Shown in pieces: positions 1 through 8,660 of a stretch of 35,990 nt of DNA. The DNA comes from Bacteroidota bacterium (GTDB taxonomy: Bacteria > Bacteroidota > Bacteroidia > JAIBAJ01). Below the pieces are notes generated by a model, which ran no database searches, was not told the DNA's origin, and saw only the letters and a program-made list of their open reading frames with translations. The stretch covers positions 1 through 35,990 of the forward strand of contig CANJNG010000027.1 in assembly GCA_947475205.1 (NCBI GenBank), in the 5' to 3' direction. The translations under genes and the position numbers were made by a program. Every line of letters begins with the position of its first letter. Position 1 is the first letter of the stretch.

Positions 1-171
1 ATTCGGATTTTCAGCATTCAATTCACAACTTACATATTCATTGGTGTTGGACATTAATGCAATGGTAACACCCGTTGCAACGTCTGCTACATTTTCTTCC
101 GGTTCAGGGTCGGCACAGGCTACAAGTAAACAAAGGCTAAATGCTACAGAGGCAAGCTGAGTGAATTTCAT
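1..171 (-). CDS. Partial lipoprotein, N-terminal 57 residues only
   Basis: The reading frame starts at an ATG whose complement ends at 171 and runs off the left edge, so only 57 residues are visible. The N-terminus (MKFTQLASVAFSLCLLVAC) is a lipoprotein signal peptide with a lipobox LVAC, so Cys19 should be lipidated after signal peptidase II cleavage. The next residues (ADPEPEENVAD) are acidic, as often seen in surface-exposed Bacteroidota lipoproteins. A TAnnTTCG box lies upstream (192-199). It is divergent from the sulfur enzyme at 313. Function cannot be judged from this fragment. Confidence 0.75.
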   Translation of the reverse strand, partial: MKFTQLASVAFSLCLLVACADPEPEENVADVATGVTIALMSNTNEYVSCELNAENPN

Positions 172-191
172 TTTGTGTTTTTAAATTTGGG

Positions 192-199
192 CGAAATTA
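192..199 (-). promoter_or_regulatory. -7 box (TAATTTCG) of the lipoprotein gene
   Basis: The minus strand reads TAATTTCG, matching the Bacteroidota -7 consensus TAnnTTTG except for C in place of the third T. It lies 20 bases upstream of the start codon. I see no clear -33 TTTG at the usual distance. Confidence 0.4.
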
Positions 200-286
200 A
201 AATAAATTTGAGATACGATTAACTCGAACTCCTAAAATCCAATAGCATATTCTTTGTTAAAAGGAAATCTATAAAAACTATACCTA

Positions 287-294
287 TAACTTTG
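287..294 (+). promoter_or_regulatory. -7 box (TAACTTTG) of the MBL/rhodanese gene
   Basis: TAACTTTG is a perfect TAnnTTTG box, 18 bases before the ATG at 313. The in-frame TTG at 292 lies inside this box, so that earlier start would probably not be transcribed. A TTTG at 253-256 is too far upstream (30-base spacer) for a standard -33 element. Confidence 0.5.
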
Positions 295-312
295 CAGCTC
301 GAAAAAACTATT

Positions 313-1689
313 ATGTACATCGAACAACTTTATACGAATTGCCTTGCCGAAGCAGCCTATTATATTGAAAGCAATGGCGAAGTTGCCATTATTGACCCCA
401 TCAGAGAATGGCAACCTTACACTGAATTGGCCGCTCGACGTGGGGCTAAAATCAAGTATATTTTTGAGACCCACTTCCATGCCGATTTTATTTCGGGACA
501 TATTGATTTGGCCAAACACACTGGAGCTGAAATAGTATTCGGCCCAAATGCTCACACTAATTATCTAACAACAACAGCTAACGATAATCAGGAATTTCGA
601 TTGGGAAATATTTGTTTAAAGGTGTTGCACACTCCCGGCCATACTCTTGAATCTACTTCTTACCTGCTATTAGACGAAACCGGAAATCCTCATTGTGTTT
701 TCACGGGCGATACTCTTTTTGTGGGCGATGTTGGCCGACCCGATTTGGCTGTAAAATCGGATTTGACTATGAATGATTTAGCCGGAATGCTATTTGATTC
801 GCTCCAATCAAAAATAAAAACACTTCCCGATGATGTAATTGTTTATCCAGCCCACGGTGCCGGAAGTTCGTGCGGAAAAAACATTGGTAAAGAAACCTTT
901 TCTACCATCGGTGTGCAGAAAAGAACAAATTACGCTTTGCTGATTGAAGACAGAACTGAATTTATCAAATCTGTAACTGATGGATTAGCAGCTCCACCAA
1001 AATATTTCTTTTTTGATGCTAAAATGAATAAGGAAGGGTACAGCACAAACACTGGCAAAGTTGATGTAACGCCTATTAATGCTAGAGACTTCAAAGCATT
1101 TTCTAGCCAAAAAGAATATTTGGTTTTAGACACCCGAAATCCAGACGACTTTGAAAAAGGGTTTGTTCCCGAAGCTATAAACATTGGGCTTAACGGTCAG
1201 TTTGCTATTTGGGTTGGCACATTGATAGAGCCTACTCAAAAACTACTTTTGGTTACTGATTTGGGCAAAGAACAGGAAACTGTTACCCGCCTTGCCCGTG
1301 TGGGTTTCGACAATATAGCAGGATGCCTTGATGGAGGAATTGCAGCTTGGGCAAATGCCGAATTCCAAACTCAAACTATTAAATCTATAGAAGCAACTGA
1401 ATTTGTTAGTCAAAAAAATGCTACAGTTTTAGATGTACGCAAGGCATCGGAATGGGAAAACGGAGTTATTGAAAATGCCAACTTGGTAGAACTACAACAT
1501 TTGGAAAGCCAGCTACAAATAGTACCTGCCGGAAAACTTTATGTACATTGTGCCGGAGGTTATCGCAGTATGATTGCTGCATCTATTTTAAAGAAAAACG
1601 GTTTCACGGATATTGTAAACGTAAAAGGTGGTTTTGCAAAAGTAAAAGAGGCTGGAATGGAAACGGTTTTGCCTGAATTGGCGAAATAA
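313..1689 (+). CDS. MBL-fold persulfide dioxygenase-like hydrolase with two rhodanese domains
   Basis: A 458-residue cytoplasmic sulfur enzyme. Residues 1 to about 240 form a metallo-beta-lactamase fold of the ETHE1/glyoxalase II type: THFHAD (His54, His56, Asp58) and His63, then HTPGHT, FTGDTLFVGDVGRPD and VYPAHG. Two rhodanese domains follow, about 262-355 and 365-455. The second has the catalytic loop CAGGYRS (Cys413). The first keeps the fold (LDTRNPDDFEKG) but has VTDLGKEQET where the catalytic Cys loop should be, so it is probably inactive. In this family the MBL domain oxidises protein- or glutathione-bound persulfide and the rhodanese domain handles sulfane sulfur; the substrate here is inferred. 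The ATG at 313 gives the family-typical MYIEQLYT start; an in-frame TTG at 292 lies within the promoter box. Confidence 0.93.
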   Translation: MYIEQLYTNCLAEAAYYIESNGEVAIIDPIREWQPYTELAARRGAKIKYIFETHFHADFISGHIDLAKHTGAEIVFGPNAHTNYLTTTANDNQEFRLGNICLKVLHTPGHTLESTSYLLLDETGNPHCVFTGDTLFVGDVGRPDLAVKSDLTMNDLAGMLFDSLQSKIKTLPDDVIVYPAHGAGSSCGKNIGKETFSTIGVQKRTNYALLIEDRTEFIKSVTDGLAAPPKYFFFDAKMNKEGYSTNTGKVDVTPINARDFKAFSSQKEYLVLDTRNPDDFEKGFVPEAINIGLNGQFAIWVGTLIEPTQKLLLVTDLGKEQETVTRLARVGFDNIAGCLDGGIAAWANAEFQTQTIKSIEATEFVSQKNATVLDVRKASEWENGVIENANLVELQHLESQLQIVPAGKLYVHCAGGYRSMIAASILKKNGFTDIVNVKGGFAKVKEAGMETVLPELAK

Positions 1690-1725
1690 GTAAAAATATC
1701 TTGTATTGTTAACGAAAGAACAATT

Positions 1726-4700
1726 CTACTCCTTCTTCAAAAACGGAATCTTACTTGAAAGTTCTTCCAGCTTATCGAGCATCTTTTTCATCACATCGAA
1801 GTAAAGCGTAACCATCATAATAATGCTCATTAGCCAAATCACTAGCATATTGGCCCAATAGGTATTAATATACATTCCTAAAAGGCGTTTGCGGGGAGCA
1901 AAAAAATGAGCTCGCATAATGTCAGAATCAATAGGATCGAGGAAGATGGGGTCGGTGCGTTGCAGCAGGCGTCCATTGCGTTCAAGGATTTGGTAGATGC
2001 TGAAATTATTCTTGTTTTGCACCAAACCTTTCAGGTTATCGTTGTTGTAATCGTTGTTGAGTTTATCGTATTCCTTTTGGCCGTGCTCTTTAATATAAGA
2101 AGTGGTGATGCTATCTTTTTTATTGATAAACCGGTTGCCACGCTTCATATAATATTTCTCCAAACCATCAAGATAGGTGCGGATTTCAACACCTTCCTTA
2201 GCCGAGAACATTTGTTTTTCAAGCGTTGGCAAACAAGCTAATGTAAAGCCTGCCCCATGCTTAATTTCTTTATTTAATTCATCGGCTATGAGTTTCACAG
2301 CCTTTTGCACCGCAACAGCCGAATCTTTCTTCTGAAAATTAGCTTCACAAAAGTCCACTTTTTTTATCAGTTCAGGTTTCCAGAAGTTCTTTTTAAAATT
2401 AGAAACTGAAATTTCCTTCTCAGCATCGTAATACATAGCCCCAAACTTATTGCTCTGCACCTGGTTCACCGTTAGGGCTTCGTAAGCCCATTTGCTGGCC
2501 ATCACTTCTCCGGCCAGTGGCACCTCGCTTTGCGAGGCAAAACTGGGGTTTAGTTTATCGAAACTTACAATTACGCCACTCAAAAGTAATTGCGGAATAA
2601 TCAAAAATGGAATCAATATATAGATAGTAACGGCTGAATTAAACGATGCCGAAATGTTCAGTCCCAGCATATTGGCAAAGCACGAAACAGAAAATAGTAC
2701 TAAGAAATAATCCATGGTCATTCCTTTTATTTCAAGGATATTATTTCCTATTAACAGAAACAGTATGGTTTGGATGGCTGATAGAATAAACATTATACCT
2801 ACCTTACTGCACAAATAACTGAACCTACTGAGGTTGAGAAACTCTTCCCGCTTCAAAATCTTTCTGTCGCGGATAATTTCTTCGGCACTAACGGTGAGCC
2901 CAATAAATAAACTCACCACCACGCACATAAACAGATAGGCCGGAATGTTTTCGTTTTCCCGATAGATGTAGCCAACTTCCTCCTGATTGTAATAGCGAAC
3001 CAAAAAGGCAAGTATCAATGCCAAAATAGGCGTTTCGAGCAAGTTAATGAGCAGATATTGAGTATTGGTTAATTTAGAAAGCACATCGCGGCGGGTAAAC
3101 ACAAAAAGCTGATTCAGCTTATCGGGAATCTTGAAGGTAATAGGAGGCAAAGCCAGCGATTTCTCATCGGCTTTCCGCTCAGGAATAAAATTCTTTTCCT
3201 TGTAAATACTATTCCACTCTTTAGGCTTTATGCGGCGATGTTCGGTTTGTAGGCCATACTCGTCCAATACTTTCGATTCTAAAATAGTGAAGATGAGTTC
3301 GGGATTAACATTACCGCAATTGCCGCACTCTACTTCGGTGTTGGCATAACCAATTTGTTCTTTGAAATAAGAAACACCATCCACCGGATTACCGCTAAAT
3401 ACGGGATAACCGCCTGTGTCTAAAATTAAAAGCCTGTCGAACATCTTAAATATATCCGACGAAGGCTGGTGGATAACCACAAACACAAGTTTCCCTTTCA
3501 GTGAAAGCTCCTTCAAGAGGTCCATAATATTCTCCGAATCGCGGCTCGAAAGACCCGATGTAGGCTCATCCACAAACAGAATAGCCGGTTCGCGGATTAA
3601 CTCTAAAGCAATATTTACCCGCTTTCGTTGTCCACCACTTATTTTCTTGTTTAAAGAATTCCCCACCTTAAGGTGACGGATTTCATACAAGCCTAAACTT
3701 CGAAGGGTTTTCATCACTAAACGTATCAGCCGGAATTTGCTGTAATGAGCAAAGCACAGTTTGGCGTTGAAATATAGGTTTTGGAAAACGGTGAGGTCTT
3801 CCATTAGCAAATCATCCTGAGAAATATAACCAATCAGCCCTTCTGTTTGGTCTTTTTCAGCATAAAGGTCAATACCGTTGATGGTAATTTTTCCTGATGT
3901 GGGAGCCATATTCCCGTTTAGAATATTGAGCAAAGTGGATTTTCCGGCACCGCTCGCCCCCATAATTCCCACCATTTTGCCGCTTTCTTCCTGAAAAGTA
4001 AAGCTGTGCAATCCGTGCTTATGTTCATCAAACTTAAACTCCAACGAATCGGCACGGAAAACCACCTTTGGCTTGTCTTCGCTGCTAAGGAAACGGGCAA
4101 CAATGTCCGAATAATAAATCGGGCTAACCCTGTTGCTACGAATACTGGACCCCTGATTGAGGAAGTAAACCCGCTCGGAAGCAATAATTTGTCCGTTAAG
4201 TGTAAGCTCCGAACTTCCTGCATAGCGAACAATATAATATTCACCATTCGATACATTCAATACCCCAATCTCGCCCTCGAGTTCAGACGAAATTATATGA
4301 AAATAGCCATGATGGTGCTGCTTGGAAACACTCAGTGCATAGCCTTCTAATATTTCTGAATTGCTTTCCGAACGAGGAATAATAAAAGCCAGACAGCGTT
4401 TAAATTCATCGCGTTCAATATTCAAACTATCGGCAACAGTTTCAACAAATTCAAGGTCCTGCTCGGTAACATCTTCGGACGTGTTAATGAATTCGAGCAA
4501 CCGAATCAACACAATTATTTTCTGTTTGTGAGCAAGGTCGGAGTTTATTTGATTGCAAATCTTGAGGATTTTAACTGAACTCAGCGATGTGCGTTTTTTC
4601 TTCTTTTCGCTGTTTGAATTAGCTTCATCGCCGTGATATTCCAGAAAAAACTGATCGTAATACTTCAGATAGCTTTCTAATTGCTCGGTAGTGAGTTGCT

Positions 4701-4803
4701 GACGCAGGAAAGATTCCACCACACGTCGTCCGCTGCTACCGCCATCGGCACGGGCAATGATTACAAAAAGCTGCATCAAAGCCTTTAAAATCCGTTCACT
4801 CAT
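1726..4803 (-). CDS. ABCG-type ABC transporter with N-terminal TerB-like and FHA-like regions
   Basis: A 1025-residue half-transporter with ATPase and permease fused in ABCG order. Residues 1-145 are helical and acidic and resemble a TerB-like domain. Residues about 155-240 look like a beta-rich FHA-like segment. The nucleotide-binding domain (about 248-500) has Walker A GASGAGKST (282-290), a Q-loop around IGYISQDDLL, the signature ISGGQRKR and Walker B AILFVDEPTSGLSS. A CGNCGN motif follows the ATPase. The C-terminal half has ABC-2 type membrane segments with a long soluble loop rich in Lys and Glu before the last pair. The same architecture is common in Bacteroidota as an uncharacterised exporter; the substrate is unknown. 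It converges with the sulfur enzyme, 36 bases away. A weak -7 box (TATTTTTA) lies at 4820-4827. Confidence 0.85.
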   Translation of the reverse strand: MSERILKALMQLFVIIARADGGSSGRRVVESFLRQQLTTEQLESYLKYYDQFFLEYHGDEANSNSEKKKKRTSLSSVKILKICNQINSDLAHKQKIIVLIRLLEFINTSEDVTEQDLEFVETVADSLNIERDEFKRCLAFIIPRSESNSEILEGYALSVSKQHHHGYFHIISSELEGEIGVLNVSNGEYYIVRYAGSSELTLNGQIIASERVYFLNQGSSIRSNRVSPIYYSDIVARFLSSEDKPKVVFRADSLEFKFDEHKHGLHSFTFQEESGKMVGIMGASGAGKSTLLNILNGNMAPTSGKITINGIDLYAEKDQTEGLIGYISQDDLLMEDLTVFQNLYFNAKLCFAHYSKFRLIRLVMKTLRSLGLYEIRHLKVGNSLNKKISGGQRKRVNIALELIREPAILFVDEPTSGLSSRDSENIMDLLKELSLKGKLVFVVIHQPSSDIFKMFDRLLILDTGGYPVFSGNPVDGVSYFKEQIGYANTEVECGNCGNVNPELIFTILESKVLDEYGLQTEHRRIKPKEWNSIYKEKNFIPERKADEKSLALPPITFKIPDKLNQLFVFTRRDVLSKLTNTQYLLINLLETPILALILAFLVRYYNQEEVGYIYRENENIPAYLFMCVVVSLFIGLTVSAEEIIRDRKILKREEFLNLSRFSYLCSKVGIMFILSAIQTILFLLIGNNILEIKGMTMDYFLVLFSVSCFANMLGLNISASFNSAVTIYILIPFLIIPQLLLSGVIVSFDKLNPSFASQSEVPLAGEVMASKWAYEALTVNQVQSNKFGAMYYDAEKEISVSNFKKNFWKPELIKKVDFCEANFQKKDSAVAVQKAVKLIADELNKEIKHGAGFTLACLPTLEKQMFSAKEGVEIRTYLDGLEKYYMKRGNRFINKKDSITTSYIKEHGQKEYDKLNNDYNNDNLKGLVQNKNNFSIYQILERNGRLLQRTDPIFLDPIDSDIMRAHFFAPRKRLLGMYINTYWANMLVIWLMSIIMMVTLYFDVMKKMLDKLEELSSKIPFLKKE

Positions 4804-4991
4804 TTATATATTTAGTTCGTAAAAATATGGGAAGCAAATATGGGAATAAAATGATATGGATGGGAGAATAGTGATGGGTGTGGAGAAATTTCCCGCTAAT
4901 TCATCGCTCACTTCCCCTCCAATAAATTAATTTTTGATTCCACCGAAACAGGATTCAAATCAAAGTAAATCACTTTGAGAGTTCTTTTCTT

Positions 4992-5450
4992 TCATAATTT
5001 ATATTTCTGTTTAATCAACAGTTTGATGGTTAGACCAGTCAGGGCAATTGCACCACCAATAATAAAGGCTCTGGCCTTCAAAATGGGGAGATGATGGAAG
5101 ATTAAATTATTGCCAATGTCGAATACCGGAAACAAAATCCCAGCTCCCAAAAGCGTTTTCGCAATTTTATTGGAAAAAGATTTACGCTTGTCCTTATAAA
5201 CGACATCAATATCTTTGATTTCAACAAAAGTTCCTTCAATCTCGAAGCCACCATCGCCAAGTGTGTCAATTGTTCCACGATACTTTATTGTTTCGCCCTT
5301 CATGCTGTATATGATTTCATCGCCGGGCATATAACGGGTTCGCTTAATGCCATTCGACCTGATGTGGTCTAAGGCCAAAAAACTCTGAGCATCACACCAT
5401 GTTGCAATGAGCAGAAAAACAAGCAGCAGTTTGAGTTTTCTGTAAAGCAT
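4992..5450 (-). CDS. Small exported protein of unknown function with C-terminal hydrophobic segments
   Basis: 152 residues, not recognised as a named family. The N-terminus (KLKLLLVFLLIATWCDAQS) is a signal peptide, probably cleaved after DAQ. Residues about 40-95 look like a compact beta domain (MPGDEIIYSMKGETIKYRGT, then GDGGFEIEGTFVEIKDIDVVY). The remainder has two hydrophobic stretches, around ILFPVFDIGNNLIF and AFIIGGAIALTGLTIKLLI, so it may be inserted in a membrane. It has its own promoter (5471-5504) and is followed by 188 bases without a gene before the ABC transporter start. A short overlapping minus-strand frame upstream (5392-5592) looks spurious. Confidence 0.65.
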   Translation of the reverse strand: MLYRKLKLLLVFLLIATWCDAQSFLALDHIRSNGIKRTRYMPGDEIIYSMKGETIKYRGTIDTLGDGGFEIEGTFVEIKDIDVVYKDKRKSFSNKIAKTLLGAGILFPVFDIGNNLIFHHLPILKARAFIIGGAIALTGLTIKLLIKQKYKL

Positions 5451-5470
5451 AATTCATCAAATTGACAAAC

Positions 5471-5504
5471 CAAAGGTAGGGGAAACTAATGGGAAGTAAG
5501 CCAA
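5471..5504 (-). promoter_or_regulatory. Promoter of the small exported protein gene
   Basis: The minus strand has TTG (5502-5504) and a perfect -7 box TACCTTTG (5471-5478), separated by 23 bases. The box lies 20 bases before the ATG. This is among the better matches to the Bacteroidota sigma-A consensus in the window. Confidence 0.5.
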
Positions 5505-5623
5505 TTATCCTTCCGATTGCATCAATTGAATTTCCCTTATCTTCGCCGCCCAAATTCATCCAGTCAAGCCCCGAAGCTTGCCAAATTTTCACTTAGTTGT
5601 AAATTTTACTTATTTCCCGAAAA

Positions 5624-7696
5624 ATGATTAAAAACGTACTTTCCGCTATTGCTTTAATTCTAATATCCTATTCTGCAATCTTCGCCCAAGGCATTTGCGG
5701 AACAGATAGATTTTTGCAACACCAGTTCGACATAAACCCCCAAGCGAAAGTGGCCCATCAGGCATGGCTAGATGCCCGGAAAAATGTTCAAAGAGGACAC
5801 GCAAAAGAGATAAACGCCAATCCGTACATTATACCTGTTGTGTTTCACGTTATTCATCAGTATGGAAGTGAAAACGTGCCGAAAAGCTTGATTGATGAAA
5901 CCATTGCGATAATGAATGATGATTATCGGAAGCAAAACAACTTTATAGCTTCAATTAGTTCCAATTTTTCTGGTATTGCAGCCGATTGTGAAGTTGAATT
6001 TCGTTTAGCAACTATAGATCCAAACGGTAATTGTACCCAAGGTATTACTCGCCACTATTCACCTTTAACCGTCAATGCAAACGACAATGTAAAAGAAATT
6101 GTGGGTTGGCCTTATTACAAATACCTTAATATATGGGTTGTAGCTTCCATTGAGCAAGATGCAGGCAGCACAGGCACTATTTTGGGATATGCCTATTTTC
6201 CAAGTTCAATTCAGTGGCAAGGTGGAGCAAATGATGGAATATTAGTTAGGGCCGATGCTTTGGGTTTGTCTTCATCTAGATACGGACGCACCCTTAGCCA
6301 CGAAGTTGGACATTATCTTGGCCTTCCTCACACATTTGAAGGCCCTTGCGGACAAGATGGAGATGGGATTTACGACACTCCGCACGAAAATGGTGAAGCT
6401 TACTATTCTTGTGATTTGAATCACACCCCCTGCCCTGGAGAAGGTATTGCCAACATCGAAAACTTTATGAGCTATGGTTCTTGTCCAAAAATGTTCACTT
6501 ATGGGCAAAAGGATGAAATGGATTACACTTTCTTTAATTATCGCGATGAAATGGTTTCAGATGCAAACCTTATTGCCACCGGAACTCAAAATGCAGGAAT
6601 GACTGCAAACTGCAAACCAATAGCTGATTTTTCGGCAGATAAAATACTCGTTTGCCAAGGCGAATCGGTAACATTTGAAGACAATAGCTATAACGGCACT
6701 CCCAACGCATGGCAATGGAATTTAACAGGAGCAACGCCCTCAACATCCACCAACCAAAGCCCGACCGTAACCTATAGTCAAGCAGGAACTTTTTCAGTTT
6801 CATTTACATCTTCAAATAGTGGCGGGCAAAATTCTATCACCAAAAACCAATATATTGAAGTAATTCCAAACACACCTGAATACAATACCCCGCCCTACTT
6901 TGAAAGTTTTGAAAGTAGTCCACTTGCCAGTGGATTACTCATAATTGATAATCCCGATGGTAATATAGGCTGGACAGAAACTTCTGCTGCAGCTTCCACC
7001 GGAACCAAATCAATGAAACTAAATAGCTATGGTATTCCCACCACCGGGCAGCTTGATGCATTTATAACAAGTGGCTATAATTTTTCTTTACTTTCTAATG
7101 TAGAACTTCATTTCAAGGTAGCCTACCGTCAAAAATCAACCACAAGCAACGATATACTTAAAGTTCAAACCTCGATAAACTGTGGTAAAAACTGGGCTAC
7201 GAAATATACCCGCTCTGGAGTAAACATTACAGGTACAACTCCAGGAACCAGCCCTTTTACTCCAGTTGCAAGTGATTGGAAAGAAGTAGTGCTAACTAGC
7301 TTTACAGCCTCCATCCAAAATTCATCTAATGTTAAATTAAAGTTTGAGCTTACCAATGGCGGCGGAAATAATATCTATATAGATGATATAAACATAACCG
7401 GTACAGTTAAAGGAGTTGGAATAGACGAAACCAATGGAAATAGCACTTCCTTAACCATTTCACCAAACCCGGCTAAGGAAAGCACTTCGATTGAATTTTT
7501 CTCTGCCAAAACTGGAGTTGCCGAAATATCTATAAGCGATTTATTAGGACGTGAAGTGTTTTCGCAAAAAATAACTGTTCACCAAGCCGGACAACAAGCC
7601 ATTATTCTAAATAAAAGCCAATTCAACAATGGACTTTATTTAGTGAAAATAAATAGCAACAACTCTGTTGCTGTTGGTAAATTGATTTGGGAATAG
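5624..7696 (+). CDS. Secreted M43-family zinc metalloprotease with PKD domain and T9SS sorting domain
   Basis: 690 residues. A signal peptide (residues 1-21, ending SAIFAQ) leads into a pappalysin/cytophagalysin-type M43 peptidase. The zinc site is HEVGHYLGLPH (His226, Glu227, His230, His236), with a Met-turn at FMSYG (Met282). A PKD-like domain follows (about residues 328-410: ADFSADKILVCQGESVTF through SFTSSNSGG). Next is a beta-sandwich, MAM-like region (FESFESSPL through NIYIDDINI) and a type A T9SS sorting domain with SPNPAKESTSIEF and GLYLVKINS. The protein should cross the inner membrane by Sec, leave the outer membrane by T9SS, and act outside the cell. The substrate is not predictable. 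The Tat-type phosphoesterase starts 25 bases downstream on the same strand, so cotranscription is possible. Confidence 0.93.
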   Translation: MIKNVLSAIALILISYSAIFAQGICGTDRFLQHQFDINPQAKVAHQAWLDARKNVQRGHAKEINANPYIIPVVFHVIHQYGSENVPKSLIDETIAIMNDDYRKQNNFIASISSNFSGIAADCEVEFRLATIDPNGNCTQGITRHYSPLTVNANDNVKEIVGWPYYKYLNIWVVASIEQDAGSTGTILGYAYFPSSIQWQGGANDGILVRADALGLSSSRYGRTLSHEVGHYLGLPHTFEGPCGQDGDGIYDTPHENGEAYYSCDLNHTPCPGEGIANIENFMSYGSCPKMFTYGQKDEMDYTFFNYRDEMVSDANLIATGTQNAGMTANCKPIADFSADKILVCQGESVTFEDNSYNGTPNAWQWNLTGATPSTSTNQSPTVTYSQAGTFSVSFTSSNSGGQNSITKNQYIEVIPNTPEYNTPPYFESFESSPLASGLLIIDNPDGNIGWTETSAAASTGTKSMKLNSYGIPTTGQLDAFITSGYNFSLLSNVELHFKVAYRQKSTTSNDILKVQTSINCGKNWATKYTRSGVNITGTTPGTSPFTPVASDWKEVVLTSFTASIQNSSNVKLKFELTNGGGNNIYIDDINITGTVKGVGIDETNGNSTSLTISPNPAKESTSIEFFSAKTGVAEISISDLLGREVFSQKITVHQAGQQAIILNKSQFNNGLYLVKINSNNSVAVGKLIWE

Positions 7697-7721
7697 AATA
7701 GCTTTTAAAAAAGTTTTGGAA

Positions 7722-8660
7722 ATGACTAACCGTCGTTCATTTTTAAAAGCCATTCCGCTTGCATCGGCAGGTTTGGCATTGGGTTCAACCTCATCGGCAA
7801 GCAATCCAATTCTGCATACCCATAAAAAGCGACTAATCCGTATAGCCCACCTCACCGATATACATGTTTATCCGGGTGGTGATTCGGCAAATGGAATGGC
7901 AAAAGCTTTACACGCTGCCCAAAGCCTACCCGACCGTGCCGATATAATTTTCAATGGTGGCGATTGCATAATGGATTCACTCCATCGCAAAAAGGATGAA
8001 GTAAAAGCCCAATGGGAAGTTTGGAACAGCGTTTTGAAGACTGAACTTTCTTTAGAAATAATAAATTGCATCGGCAACCACGATGTGTGGGGATGGAGCA
8101 ATGTAGGCAGCAAAAAGAAACACGACCCTATGTATGGAAAACACTGGGCCGAAGAAGAACTGAAATTAAAAAAACGCTATTACAGTTTCGACAGAGCGGG
8201 ATGTCATTTTATAGTTTTAGATAGCACACATCCTAAAGCCATATACGGCTATTGGGCTAAATTGGACGAAGAGCAAATGGAGTGGCTCAAAACCGATTTG
8301 AAATCTGTAGCCGCCACCACACCCGTTTGTGTTTTAAGCCACATTCCTATTTTATCGGTTTGCACTTTTTTCGATGGGGAGAATTTGAAAAGAGACAACT
8401 GGAAAATTCCCGGTGCGTGGATGCACCAAGATGCCAAACAACTTAAAGATTTATTTTTCCAGCACAAAAACGTAAAAGTGTGCCTCAGTGGACACATTCA
8501 CCTTATTGACGAAGCCGAATATTTAGGCGTAAAATATTATTGCAATGGTGCTGTTTGCGGTGCTTGGTGGGGTGGTAATTGTCAGGAATTCCCTCCGGCA
8601 TTTGCAGTGATAAATATTTACGAAGATGGCAGTTCAGACCGTGAACTGGTTTATTATTAA
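7722..8660 (+). CDS. Tat-exported calcineurin-like metallophosphoesterase
   Basis: 312 residues. The N-terminus carries a twin-arginine signal (NRRSFLK, then a hydrophobic stretch IPLASAGLALG), suggesting export of a folded metalloenzyme. All metallophosphoesterase motifs are visible: HLTDIH (Asp46, His48), NGGD (Asp81), GNHD (119-121), SHIPI and SGHIHL. These bind a dinuclear metal centre; the substrate is unknown (phosphodiester or phosphomonoester by family). The ATG at 7722 is chosen over an in-frame TTG at 7716 because it puts the RR motif at the expected distance from the N-terminus. The gene follows the M43 protease by 25 bases and overlaps the following frame. Confidence 0.9.
   Translation: MTNRRSFLKAIPLASAGLALGSTSSASNPILHTHKKRLIRIAHLTDIHVYPGGDSANGMAKALHAAQSLPDRADIIFNGGDCIMDSLHRKKDEVKAQWEVWNSVLKTELSLEIINCIGNHDVWGWSNVGSKKKHDPMYGKHWAEEELKLKKRYYSFDRAGCHFIVLDSTHPKAIYGYWAKLDEEQMEWLKTDLKSVAATTPVCVLSHIPILSVCTFFDGENLKRDNWKIPGAWMHQDAKQLKDLFFQHKNVKVCLSGHIHLIDEAEYLGVKYYCNGAVCGAWWGGNCQEFPPAFAVINIYEDGSSDRELVYY

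Noticed and set aside
292-312. TTG start of the MBL/rhodanese gene at 292
   Set aside because: The TTG lies inside the TAACTTTG promoter box, and the ATG at 313 gives the usual family N-terminus.
1690-1725. Terminator between the sulfur enzyme and the ABC transporter gene
   Set aside because: Only a 6-bp ATTGTT/AACAAT pairing without a T-run is present, too weak to call.
5392-5592. 66-residue minus-strand frame
   Set aside because: It overlaps the signal peptide of the real gene at 4992-5450 and covers that gene's promoter; there is no recognisable domain.
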